A stretch of DNA of 15,666 bases, taken from positions 1-15,666 of the forward strand of contig JBFHVZ010000080.1 of NCBI GenBank assembly GCA_041589295.1, given 5' to 3'. Every line of letters starts with the position of its first letter. The first letter of the stretch is position 1. The position numbers and the translations under genes are program-made. The DNA comes from Bermanella sp041589295 (lineage in GTDB: Bacteria > Pseudomonadota > Gammaproteobacteria > Pseudomonadales > Oceanobacteraceae). The notes below the pieces were generated by a model. That model did not search any database. It was not told where the DNA came from and saw only the letters and a list, made by a program, of their open reading frames with translations. Below, piece after piece: positions 6,834 to 13,882 of this stretch.

Positions 6834-7472
6834 TTAACTCAAAAACGGATTCAACATCCGGCCAAAAAAGCCTGTCAGTTTTAACGGCGCATCCATTACC
6901 GCAAAACAAATGCAATCTTCGCTCATGTGGGCTCTGGGCTGGTGACGGGTATGTTCGTCGGCCAGAATAAAATCCCCTGCGTGATAGTCGCCGCTTTTAT
7001 CTGAAAAACTGCCCGTCATCACTAACGTAAATTCATTTCCTTTGTGGGTGTGCTCGGGCAATTCTTTACCCGCTGCAATTTTATAAAAGCGTGCGGTGTA
7101 TTGGCTATCCGAAATGGGCAGATCCCATTGTTGAATGCTTTTACTAAAACCACCCCAAGGTACGTCGTCGTAATAACCCGGTACAAAACGGCGCAGTGGA
7201 CGCGGCACACGTGCGTCGCCCACGTTGGCAAACGGGTTGGGTGTTTCGGGTGCTTGGGCTTTTGCCCACGCTTGCTCCAGCAGCGCGGCGCTTACGGGGG
7301 CTTCGCTTTGTTCGGCTAACAACTCACCGCCAAGGTGGTTGTAAAGCTTTACTTGATGGGCGCAGTGCGGGCACGACTCAAGGTGGCAAGCCACCATCAC
7401 GCCTAAGGCGTTGGTGAGTTGCCCAGCCGCAAACTGCATTAATAGTTCATCAGCAGGATGATAATTAGCCAT
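6834..7472 (-). CDS. chrR: ChrR-type zinc anti-sigma factor (ZAS domain plus cupin)
   Basis: A 212-residue cytoplasmic protein. The N-terminal anti-sigma domain has H5 and the H-x3-C-x2-C motif HLESCPHC (H30, C34, C37), the structural zinc site of ZAS anti-sigmas. The C-terminal domain is a ChrR cupin: HTHKGNEF supplies H141, H143 and E147, and H177 follows in ADEHTRHQ. These are the same residue numbers I recall for the Rhodobacter sphaeroides ChrR metal site. A Cys pair at 187 and 189 is also present. In Rhodobacter, ChrR holds the sigma factor until singlet oxygen triggers its release; the same role is inferred here. The gene begins inside the end of the sigma gene (34-base overlap), so the two are translated together. 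Retention of H5 supports this start. Confidence 0.93.
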   Translation of the reverse strand: MANYHPADELLMQFAAGQLTNALGVMVACHLESCPHCAHQVKLYNHLGGELLAEQSEAPVSAALLEQAWAKAQAPETPNPFANVGDARVPRPLRRFVPGYYDDVPWGGFSKSIQQWDLPISDSQYTARFYKIAAGKELPEHTHKGNEFTLVMTGSFSDKSGDYHAGDFILADEHTRHQPRAHMSEDCICFAVMDAPLKLTGFFGRMLNPFLS

Positions 7473-8071
7473 GACATCTGCTCTTTTGCTAAGGCGTCCA
7501 ACTTCTTCATTGCCAGTCGGAGCCTGGATTTAATCGTGCCTAAAGGTAAATCCAATTCTTCGGCGATTTCGCTGTGGGACTTGCCCTCAAAGTACACCTT
7601 GTAAACGATCTGCCGCTGCTCCTGTGGCAGGGCTTCAATCATAGTACGCACGAGTTGAGCATTTAGATCACTTTCTACATGCTCAGAAACATCATTGTTT
7701 GGGCTGTCTTGCCACAGGTCGTTTTCGGGTTCGCTGTCGGGCCATAAATCGTCCGACATAACTTGGACGTTTTTGGTCTTGCGAGCAAAGTCGATGCGTT
7801 TATTACGGACAATGGTGTACAGCCATGTGATGGCGGATGCGGTGGCCGGATTAAACTGGTGGGCCTTGTGCCAAACCGTGGCTAAGGCTTCTTGCACGAT
7901 CTCTTCTGCGTCGTGGTCGTTTGCGCCACAGCGCATGGCATAAGCTTTTAATCGACCCGAACACGCATGAAACAAAGCAGCGAATGACTGCTTGTCCTGA
8001 TGCTCGGCAATGCGCAAAACCAATTCATTTAAGGATGGCTGTTCGGTGGAAGAAACCAACGGCGTACTCAT
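7439..8071 (-). CDS. rpoE: ECF sigma factor, RpoE of the ChrR-paired (ECF11-like) type
   Basis: A 210-residue group 4 sigma factor. Region 2 covers about 28-98 (FAALFHACSGRLKAYAMR, DAEEIVQEALATVWHKA, ITWLYTIVRNKRIDFARK). An acidic linker (about 106-135) follows, then region 4 at about 140-194, with LPQEQRQIVYKVYFEGKSHS and the helix-turn-helix LDLPLGTIKSRLRLAMKKL that reads the -35 element. Pairing with chrR marks it as the singlet-oxygen type sigma factor; it is not the E. coli envelope-stress RpoE, whose partner is RseA. The last dozen residues (MSWLIIILLMNY) are hydrophobic and encoded in the overlap with chrR. The ribosome site is weak (AAAAG just before the ATG). Likely targets are the two matching promoters at 8128 and 9393. 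No good copy of that promoter was found ahead of this gene. Confidence 0.93.
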   Translation of the reverse strand: MSTPLVSSTEQPSLNELVLRIAEHQDKQSFAALFHACSGRLKAYAMRCGANDHDAEEIVQEALATVWHKAHQFNPATASAITWLYTIVRNKRIDFARKTKNVQVMSDDLWPDSEPENDLWQDSPNNDVSEHVESDLNAQLVRTMIEALPQEQRQIVYKVYFEGKSHSEIAEELDLPLGTIKSRLRLAMKKLDALAKEQMSWLIIILLMNY

Positions 8072-8100
8072 CTTTTAAAGCGTGTAAGCCGCTGAATCTA

Positions 8101-8145
8101 GCCCATTACTGGGCATTGGTAAAGCAGTGATCTGTTCCATGCCCA
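8101..8145. repeat. Nested inverted repeats in the rpoE/flavoprotein divergent region
   Basis: GCCCA-TTAC-TGGGC (8101-8114) is a small inverted repeat. TGGGCATTGG (8110-8119) can alternatively pair with CCATGCCCA (8137-8145), with one bulged base. The two pairings share the central TGGGC and exclude each other. The second encloses the -35 element at 8128. Both lie in the presumed leader of the rpoE transcript on the minus strand. Function unknown. Confidence 0.4.
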
Positions 8146-8155
8146 AGTGCGTAAA
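8128..8155 (+). promoter_or_regulatory. ECF sigma (RpoE/ChrR) promoter candidate for the flavoprotein gene
   Basis: TGATCT (8128-8133), a 16-base spacer and CGTAAA (8150-8155). The wider words GCAGTGATCT and TGCGTAAA recur as GCAGTGATCC and TGCGTAAA ahead of the photolyase operon. TGATC(C/T) agrees with the -35 I remember for ChrR-controlled sigma factors. It directs transcription toward the gene at 8215, with a leader of about 53 bases. Confidence 0.65.
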
Positions 8156-8214
8156 GGCTACGTAACCCCAGAATTTTACGCATATTTTTGTGACAAGCAT
8201 TGAGAGATTGGATT

Positions 8215-9357
8215 ATGAATCAAGGCACTAATTCAGCTGTTGTTAGCGTTGCTGTGATCGGTGCGGGTATGGCCGGTTTAGCGGCGGCGACCCAATTACA
8301 AGAAGCCGGTTGCGAGGTAACCGTGTTTGAAAAAGCACGGGGCAGCGGTGGCCGTTTAAGTTCAAAGCGCTTAGTAATAGATCAAGCGGCGGCACCTGAT
8401 ATTGAAGCAGGATTTGATTTGGGCTGTACCCACTTTGACGTGCAAAGTGACTTTGCTGGGGCGGTACAGTTTCAAGCCTTGCTAGATCAATTCCAAGCAG
8501 TCGGTCGTGTAGGTCATTGGCCAGTGGGAGCGGGCGAGCGCGAGTATGAGCAATCTGGTTACGTGGGTCTAAATCGCAACAGTGCGCTGACCCGTGCCAT
8601 GAGCGAAGGTCTCAATGTGCAGTTTGCCACGCGTGTGGCACAGCTAAAAAAAGCCGATGGGCGTTGGCAGGTGTTGGATGAAGCACACCAAGTATTGGGC
8701 GACTTTGATCAGGTGGTGCTGGCGGTGCCGGTGCAACAAGCTTTAGATCTTTTGGCCAGTGCTTCAACTGAAGCGGACCGAACAGAAATCGACAGACTTG
8801 TGGCTCAGCTGACGCAGGCATACATCGCGCCCCAGTGGGTCATGGGTGTGGTGCTGGATGCACAGGCTAAGGCGTTGCTTGCATCGGCGGCTTTGCCAGC
8901 CTTTGTTGTCTTAGCGGGCAATGACGTGCTTGCCCAGCTAACCTTGGAGCACACTAAGCCCCAGCGTGGCCCGCAAGCGGTGATGCAAATACAAGCGCAA
9001 ACACCTTGGTCAGAACAGCACACAGACACACCCAAAGCCGAGGTGGAGCAGCAGCTTATGGCAGCGCTGCAAGACTGGTTATCGCAAGCGCATCCTGAGC
9101 TGGGCCTCAACCTGAGTGGTCATGTTCTTGCTGTGCATGTGCACCGCTGGTTGTATGCCAATAGTACTGCCACACCGCTTAACCAACTCGTTGGACAGGC
9201 CTATGGCAGCACCGCTGGCGGCCTGCATGTGTGTGGTGACTACTGGTTGGCCGAGACCAAACAGCAGGGCGTACAAGCTGCATTTGCAAGTGGTTGGGCG
9301 TTGGCGCAGGCGCTGGTTGAGACTTGGGTAGAGTCGTTGGCACGGCAGCAGGCCTAG
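8215..9357 (+). CDS. NAD(P)/FAD-dependent oxidoreductase, renalase/amine-oxidase-like (COG3380 type)
   Basis: A 381-residue flavoprotein. The N-terminal dinucleotide-binding motif is VAVIGAGMAGLAAATQL (GxGxxG at 16-21), ending in E39 for the ribose, then GSGGRLSSKR, the GGR signature of amine-oxidase and renalase-like proteins. The C-terminal FAD-contact segment is GGLHVCGDYW, near residue 340. No signal peptide or membrane segment, so it is cytoplasmic. The ATG at 8215 is preferred over an in-frame TTG at 8200 because the GxGxxG fold normally begins near the N-terminus. It is divergent from rpoE, with the candidate sigma promoter between, and sits ahead of the photolyase operon; genes of this family are commonly found with photolyase clusters. 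Substrate unknown. Transcription may end near its stop codon, since the next gene has its own promoter. Confidence 0.87.
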   Translation: MNQGTNSAVVSVAVIGAGMAGLAAATQLQEAGCEVTVFEKARGSGGRLSSKRLVIDQAAAPDIEAGFDLGCTHFDVQSDFAGAVQFQALLDQFQAVGRVGHWPVGAGEREYEQSGYVGLNRNSALTRAMSEGLNVQFATRVAQLKKADGRWQVLDEAHQVLGDFDQVVLAVPVQQALDLLASASTEADRTEIDRLVAQLTQAYIAPQWVMGVVLDAQAKALLASAALPAFVVLAGNDVLAQLTLEHTKPQRGPQAVMQIQAQTPWSEQHTDTPKAEVEQQLMAALQDWLSQAHPELGLNLSGHVLAVHVHRWLYANSTATPLNQLVGQAYGSTAGGLHVCGDYWLAETKQQGVQAAFASGWALAQALVETWVESLARQQA

Positions 9358-9392
9358 GCCTTAGGCTGCTGTGAATTCACTGTGAACCGCAG

Positions 9393-9421
9393 TGATCCAA
9401 ATGGGGGGCTACCTGCGTAAA
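9393..9421 (+). promoter_or_regulatory. ECF sigma (RpoE/ChrR) promoter candidate for the photolyase operon
   Basis: TGATCC (9393-9398), a 17-base spacer and CGTAAA (9416-9421), embedded in GCAGTGATCC and TGCGTAAA, nearly the same as the site at 8128. The spacer carries GGGGGG. The leader would be about 95 bases. A ten-base palindrome, GTGAATTCAC (9371-9380), lies directly upstream and could be a second operator. Confidence 0.7.
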
Positions 9422-9445
9422 ACGTCATAACCGCTGGCATAGCTG

Positions 9446-9469
9446 TTGGCACAGACCTTGGCACAGCCC
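9446..9469 (+). repeat. Two tandem 12-base units in the operon leader
   Basis: TTGGCACAGACC and TTGGCACAGCCC are adjacent and differ at one base. They lie in the untranslated leader between the promoter at 9393 and the start at 9523. AGCTG (9441-9445) and CAGCT (9478-9482) flank them and could form a stem placing both units in a loop. Function unknown. Confidence 0.4.
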
Positions 9470-9522
9470 AGTGATAGCAGCTGTAAGAGCCGCTTAGACG
9501 ACAACATCACACAGGTGACCCC

Positions 9523-10500
9523 ATGCAAAACGTTAAGATTTCATCGGCCAAGCCCAGTTCTCAATCTAAGCCCGTGCTAGGCATCAGCGAATGCTTAACC
9601 GGCTCAGAGGTTCGTTTTAACGGCGGCCATAAGCGCAGCCGTTACTGCACCGATGTGCTTTCAACCTACTTTGATTTTAAACCTGTGTGTCCAGAGGTTG
9701 GCATTGGCATGTCGGTGCCACGCCCGCCCATTCGCATGGTGGCCAAAGGCGATGACATTCGCGTTATTGCCACCGACCACCCAGACCAAGACTACACAGA
9801 ACAACTGCGTCAGTACGCCCACCAAACCCAGAGTCAGTTTGAAGGCATCAGTGGTTTTGTATTTATGCAGAAAAGCCCAAGCTGTGGCGTGAACAGTTCT
9901 AAGGTGTATTCCGAAAATGGATACCCAGCCACCAGTGCCGCCGGTGCCTTTGCCGACGAATTTATGAAATTGAACCCCATTGTGCCGGTCATTGAAGCAG
10001 GACAGCTAAATGACGCCATGCTACGCGAACATTTTCTCATGCGCGTCTACGCTTATTACGAGTGGCAAACAGAAGTGATGGCGAATTTAACCGTTAACGC
10101 GCTGCTTGAATTTCACCGTCGTCATAAATTGCAATTGCGCATTCACAAAGAAAAAGCCATGCGCGAAATGGGTCGCATGCTGGCGGATCTAAAAACCGCC
10201 AATATAGAACAGGTTGCGGCTAACTACATCGAGCTGTTTATGGATGCTCTGAAAAAACCAGTGCGTCGCCCACAACATGCAAACTTGCTGTATCGTATTC
10301 AAAAACACATTAAGCGTTGTTTGAGCAAAGACGAAAAAGCCGAAGTCATGGGCTTGATTGAACAATACCGCCAAGGCATTGTGCCCTTGGTTGTACCCAT
10401 GACGTTGCTGAAGTTTTTTGTCAATAAATACAAAGCAGACACCAACATAGCGGCCATGTATCCCTATCCTTCGGAACTGGGTTTGCAAAACCAAATTTAA
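9523..10500 (+). CDS. DUF523-DUF1722 fusion: TudS-like thio-nucleobase desulfidase plus YbgA domain
   Basis: A 325-residue two-domain protein. The DUF523 part (about 17-165) contains GISECLTGSEVRFNGGHKRS, PVCPEVGIGMSVPRPPIR and KSPSCGV. C24, C56 and C121 sit where the DUF523 enzyme TudS holds a [4Fe-4S] cluster with three cysteines. TudS enzymes remove sulfur from 4-thiouracil-type compounds. The C-terminal part (about 185-315) is DUF1722/YbgA, mostly helical, with a basic LLEFHRRHKLQLRIHKEK stretch; its function is not established. Good ribosome site AGGTGA four bases before the ATG, preceded by a matching sigma promoter. First gene of the operon, 20 bases before the photolyase; YbgA next to photolyase is also known from E. 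coli. In a light-stress unit a role on 4-thiouridine products, which absorb near-UV, is plausible but inferred. Confidence 0.9.
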   Translation: MQNVKISSAKPSSQSKPVLGISECLTGSEVRFNGGHKRSRYCTDVLSTYFDFKPVCPEVGIGMSVPRPPIRMVAKGDDIRVIATDHPDQDYTEQLRQYAHQTQSQFEGISGFVFMQKSPSCGVNSSKVYSENGYPATSAAGAFADEFMKLNPIVPVIEAGQLNDAMLREHFLMRVYAYYEWQTEVMANLTVNALLEFHRRHKLQLRIHKEKAMREMGRMLADLKTANIEQVAANYIELFMDALKKPVRRPQHANLLYRIQKHIKRCLSKDEKAEVMGLIEQYRQGIVPLVVPMTLLKFFVNKYKADTNIAAMYPYPSELGLQNQI

Positions 10501-10520
10501 TTTTAGCGAGGACCGACATC

Positions 10521-12065
10521 ATGAATTTGGTTTGGCTGCGCAGTGATTTGCGTACCTACGATAACCCTGCGTTGTGGGCTGCCATGGAAAGCGGCCCAAC
10601 AGTGGCTCTGTATTGGCTTACGCAAGGCCAGTGGGACGAACATGGTATTGCGCCAGCCAAGCGGTCATTGATCTTACGTCACCTGCTTGCCTTGCAAGCC
10701 AGCTTCGATGCACTTAATGTCCCGCTATTGATTGTGGCGTCAGACACCCCTGCATACGATCGCTTTCGTGATTTACCTGAGCGCATTACACAATGGTGTG
10801 TGCAGCACAAAATCAAAACCGTTTACTGTAATGATGAATACGAATTAAACGAACGCACGTGCGCGCAGGCTGTACAAAACGCCTTAGCTGCCCACGGCAT
10901 CGCAATGGAAACCTATGTGGACCAGTGCATGATTGCACCGAGCCAAGTGCTGACAAAAAGCGGTGACATGTACAAGGTTTACAGTGCGTTTAAGCGCGCG
11001 TTTGTGGCGGAGTTTCCGCACAAGGCCCGTGGCTTGCTGTCTCAACCAAGCGCACAATCTAAAATACAAAGTTCTGACCTAGTTTTTTTAAAAAGTGACC
11101 TGCAAGCGGCGCAAGCAGCACTCGACCAACTCCAAGATGCTAAATTGCAAGACGCTCAATCAGATGACACCCAATTAGTTAGCACTGATACCTTTGCCGA
11201 TTTATGGCCCGTGGGTGAAGACTATGTGTTAGATCGTTTGGACGCTTATGTCGAAAGCAAAGTAGATGACTACGCCGAATCCCGCGATTATCCCGCCCGC
11301 GAAGCCACCAGTGTATTGTCGCCTTATTTAGCCATAGGCGCATTGAGCACCACACAATGTGTGCAAGCTGCCCTAAGTCGCCATGGTCGTTCGTTAAGCG
11401 AAGGCAAAGACGGTGTGAGCGTTTGGATTAACGAATTAATTTGGCGCGAGTTTTATCGTCACTTGTTATTTGCCTACCCAGAGCTGTGCAAACACAAACC
11501 CTTTAAAGCCGATACAGACGGTTTAGCGTGGCGTAAGGATCAAGCACTGTTTGAAGCATGGAAAACCGGCAACACAGGTTATCCCATAGTGGACGCCGCC
11601 ATGCGTCAGCTAAATCAAACCGGTTGGATGCACAATCGACTGCGCATGGTGGTCGCCATGTTTTTTACCAAGCATTTGTTTTTAGATTGGCGCTTAGGCG
11701 AAGCCTATTTTATGTCTAAGCTGGTGGATGGTGATTTCGCCTCCAATAATGGCGGTTGGCAGTGGAGCGCATCCACAGGGGTGGATGCCGCACCTTACTT
11801 CCGTATTTTCAATCCCACTCGTCAGTCCGAACGGTTTGATGCAGACGGGCAGTTTATAAAACGCTATGTGCCCGAATTAAAAAGTTTGAACAGCAAAGAT
11901 GTTCATAGCCCCAGCGCGGCGCAAGCTAAAGCGCTTAAATATCCAACGCCCATAGTGGACCATGCCAGTTCGGTAAAAGCCACGAAAGACGCGTTTAAAC
12001 AGTTATCACTGCAAACGGCCAACCCGTCCACGGATGATCTATTACTTGAGGCAGCAATATCATGA
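10521..12065 (+). CDS. phrB: Deoxyribodipyrimidine (CPD) photolyase, class I
   Basis: A 514-residue photolyase that uses blue or near-UV light to split cyclobutane pyrimidine dimers. The N-terminal antenna domain (LVWLRSDLRTYDNPALW) is followed by the FAD-binding helical domain. Key residues align with E. coli PhrB: E305 and W308 in NELIWREFYRH, N409 in ASNNGGWQW, W415, and the electron-transfer tryptophans W337, W390 and W413. The protein is about 40 residues longer than the E. coli enzyme. Most of the excess is in a Gln/Asp-rich linker near 195-225 (AAQAALDQLQDAKLQ), and a short low-complexity tail follows. Asn rather than a cryptochrome-type substitution at the substrate site supports CPD repair. 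GAGGA lies eight bases before the ATG. The stop overlaps the desaturase start by four bases (ATGA). Part of the sigma-controlled operon beginning at 9523. Confidence 0.96.
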   Translation: MNLVWLRSDLRTYDNPALWAAMESGPTVALYWLTQGQWDEHGIAPAKRSLILRHLLALQASFDALNVPLLIVASDTPAYDRFRDLPERITQWCVQHKIKTVYCNDEYELNERTCAQAVQNALAAHGIAMETYVDQCMIAPSQVLTKSGDMYKVYSAFKRAFVAEFPHKARGLLSQPSAQSKIQSSDLVFLKSDLQAAQAALDQLQDAKLQDAQSDDTQLVSTDTFADLWPVGEDYVLDRLDAYVESKVDDYAESRDYPAREATSVLSPYLAIGALSTTQCVQAALSRHGRSLSEGKDGVSVWINELIWREFYRHLLFAYPELCKHKPFKADTDGLAWRKDQALFEAWKTGNTGYPIVDAAMRQLNQTGWMHNRLRMVVAMFFTKHLFLDWRLGEAYFMSKLVDGDFASNNGGWQWSASTGVDAAPYFRIFNPTRQSERFDADGQFIKRYVPELKSLNSKDVHSPSAAQAKALKYPTPIVDHASSVKATKDAFKQLSLQTANPSTDDLLLEAAIS

Positions 12066-13015
12066 AACCCAGTGCGGCGGTTAAGCAAAACCCATGGTGG
12101 CGAAATTTAGTTCGGTGGATTGACAGCGAGGCGCAAACTGCAAGCGAAGCCGATGGGAACCGTATCAATTGGGTACGTTGTATTCCATTTGTGGTGGTGC
12201 ACCTAGGATGTTTGGCTGTGTTGTTCACCGGTGCAAGTGCTGTGGCGGTGGCTGTGTGTTTAGGGTTTTTCTGGTTACGCATGTTTGCCATTACCGCGTT
12301 TTATCACCGCTATTTTTCCCATCGCAGTTATAAAACTAATCGCGCTTGGCAATTTGTGTTTGCGGTCATTGGCAATATGGCCAGTCAACGTGGTCCGTTG
12401 TGGTGGGCCGCTCACCATCGTAATCACCACAAACATTCCGACGAAGACCAAGACTTACACTCGCCCATTAAACACGGTTTTTGGCGCAGCCATGTGGGCT
12501 GGTTTATGAGTGAGCAAGGCTTTAAAACCGATTACAGCGTCATTAAAGATTTGGCTAAATTTCCTGAATTGCGCTTTTTAAATCGCTTCGACAGCTTGGT
12601 GCCCATTAGCGTGGCGGTGTTTATGTATGGCTTGGGTGAATGGTGCGCGGCTTATTACCCAGCGCTGGAAACAAACGGTTGGCAGATGTTGGTATGGGGC
12701 TTTTTTATTTCAACGGTTTTGCTGTTTCACGGCACCTTTACCATTAACTCGTTAGGTCACGTTTGGGGCAGTCGTCGCTACAACACTAAAGATCATAGCC
12801 GTAATAACTTTTGGTTGGCGTTGCTGACCTTGGGCGAAGGCTGGCACAACAATCACCACCGCTTTGCCGTGTCTACCCGTCAGGGGTTTGTTTGGTGGCA
12901 AATCGACATTACGTATTACGTGCTTAAAGTCATGAGCTGGGTGGGTATCGTGCGTGAACTGAATCCCGTACCTGTGCGTATCATTAATGAAGCCTACGCC
13001 AAAAAAGGGAACTAA
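12062..13015 (+). CDS. Membrane acyl-CoA/lipid desaturase, delta-9 type
   Basis: A 317-residue integral membrane di-iron desaturase (OLE1/stearoyl-CoA desaturase type). The histidine boxes are complete: HRYFSH (82-87), HHRNHH (118-123), NSLGH (229-233) and GEGWHNNHH (258-266). Hydrophobic segments near 42-78 and 180-225 are the expected hairpins. The enzyme uses oxygen and an electron donor to introduce a cis double bond into a saturated acyl chain; no fused cytochrome b5 or ferredoxin domain is present, so a partner is needed. It overlaps phrB by four bases and is followed after four bases by the dehydrogenase. Its place in a light-stress operon points to membrane remodelling, but the acyl substrate and position cannot be read from sequence. 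A GAGG ribosome site lies within the end of phrB. Confidence 0.93.
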   Translation: MKPSAAVKQNPWWRNLVRWIDSEAQTASEADGNRINWVRCIPFVVVHLGCLAVLFTGASAVAVAVCLGFFWLRMFAITAFYHRYFSHRSYKTNRAWQFVFAVIGNMASQRGPLWWAAHHRNHHKHSDEDQDLHSPIKHGFWRSHVGWFMSEQGFKTDYSVIKDLAKFPELRFLNRFDSLVPISVAVFMYGLGEWCAAYYPALETNGWQMLVWGFFISTVLLFHGTFTINSLGHVWGSRRYNTKDHSRNNFWLALLTLGEGWHNNHHRFAVSTRQGFVWWQIDITYYVLKVMSWVGIVRELNPVPVRIINEAYAKKGN

Positions 13016-13019
13016 TGCC

Positions 13020-13880
13020 ATGACCGGGGCCAACAACGTAATTTGGATTGTCGGTGCGTCCAGCGGTATAGGCTTGGCACTGGCCCGCGCCTACGCGCAG
13101 ACTGCCAGTGAATCAAACCCTGTCAGTTTAATTTTAAGTGCACGCCGACAAGCCTTGTTGCAGCAAATTCAAACCGATTTAGAACACCAGTTTCCCCATT
13201 TAAGTGTCTTCGTTCAGCCCATGGACATCAGTGATGAATCTTCTGTTATGGCAGCCAGCCATACCATCGCCGAACGGTTCCATGGCGTAAACCAAGTGCT
13301 GATTAACGCCGGAACGTGCGAATACATAAATTCGGTCGCCATAGATATGGACAGTGTTAAGCGCGTTATGAACACCAACTTTTTCGGCGCGTTAAATGTA
13401 GTGAATGGCGCGCTGCCACTGTTAAGACGTGCTGCAATTAACAAACAGAAAAAAGCCCAATTGGTGTTCGTGTCCAGCAGTGTTACGTATCAAGCATTGC
13501 CCCGTGCCGGAGCCTATGGCGCGTCAAAGGCGGCGTTAAGCTACTTTGCAGAATCGTTAAAGTTGGACCTGCAACACGAAGGCATTGATGTGCGCGTGGT
13601 CAGTCCAGGCTTTGTGAGCACACCGTTAACCGATCAAAATGATTTTCCAATGCCAGGTAAAGTGTCCGCACAAGAAGCTGCCCAGCGAATGATAGCCGGG
13701 CTGCAAACCTCTAAATTTGATGTGCATTTTCCACGTCGTTTTACATGGCCGCTAAAAGTTATTAGTTGGCTGCCGTATCGTTTTAAACATTGGTTGCTTG
13801 GCAAAACCTCGCGTCATGTGCCACCGGATAATCCCGCTGGCAAAGACGAGCAAACCGCCACAACCAAATTAACTGATTAA
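13020..13880 (+). CDS. Short-chain dehydrogenase/reductase
   Basis: A 286-residue classical SDR. The cofactor loop is VGASSGIGLALA (G12, G16, G18). NAG is at 96-98, the structural N120 is in NTNFFGALN, and the catalytic set is S153 in VFVSSSV with Y166 and K170 in YGASK. The PG motif (VSPGFVSTPL) follows. The C-terminal region has a hydrophobic and basic stretch (FTWPLKVISWLPYRFKHWLL) that may touch the membrane, and ends in a disordered tail. The ATG at 13020 has AAGGGA about ten bases upstream and leaves a four-base gap from the desaturase; an ATG at 12987 lies inside the desaturase gene and is less likely. SDRs of this kind recur in ChrR-sigma light-stress clusters beside COG2907 and DUF1365 genes. 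Substrate unknown; a lipid intermediate is inferred. Confidence 0.92.
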   Translation: MTGANNVIWIVGASSGIGLALARAYAQTASESNPVSLILSARRQALLQQIQTDLEHQFPHLSVFVQPMDISDESSVMAASHTIAERFHGVNQVLINAGTCEYINSVAIDMDSVKRVMNTNFFGALNVVNGALPLLRRAAINKQKKAQLVFVSSSVTYQALPRAGAYGASKAALSYFAESLKLDLQHEGIDVRVVSPGFVSTPLTDQNDFPMPGKVSAQEAAQRMIAGLQTSKFDVHFPRRFTWPLKVISWLPYRFKHWLLGKTSRHVPPDNPAGKDEQTATTKLTD

Positions 13881-13882
13881 CT

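Noticed and set aside
8173..8181. TTTTACGCA read as a minus-strand -10 for rpoE
   Set aside because: No TGATC-like -35 is found 16-17 bases away on that strand, so it is not called as a promoter.
9350..9361. AGGCCTAGGCCT palindrome at the end of the flavoprotein gene as a terminator
   Set aside because: It has no loop or T-run and overlaps the stop codon; more likely chance from GCC codons around TAG.
12987..13019. Upstream ATG for the short-chain dehydrogenase
   Set aside because: It lies inside the desaturase gene; the ATG at 13020 has AAGGGA at a suitable distance and places the GxxxGxG motif at the usual position.
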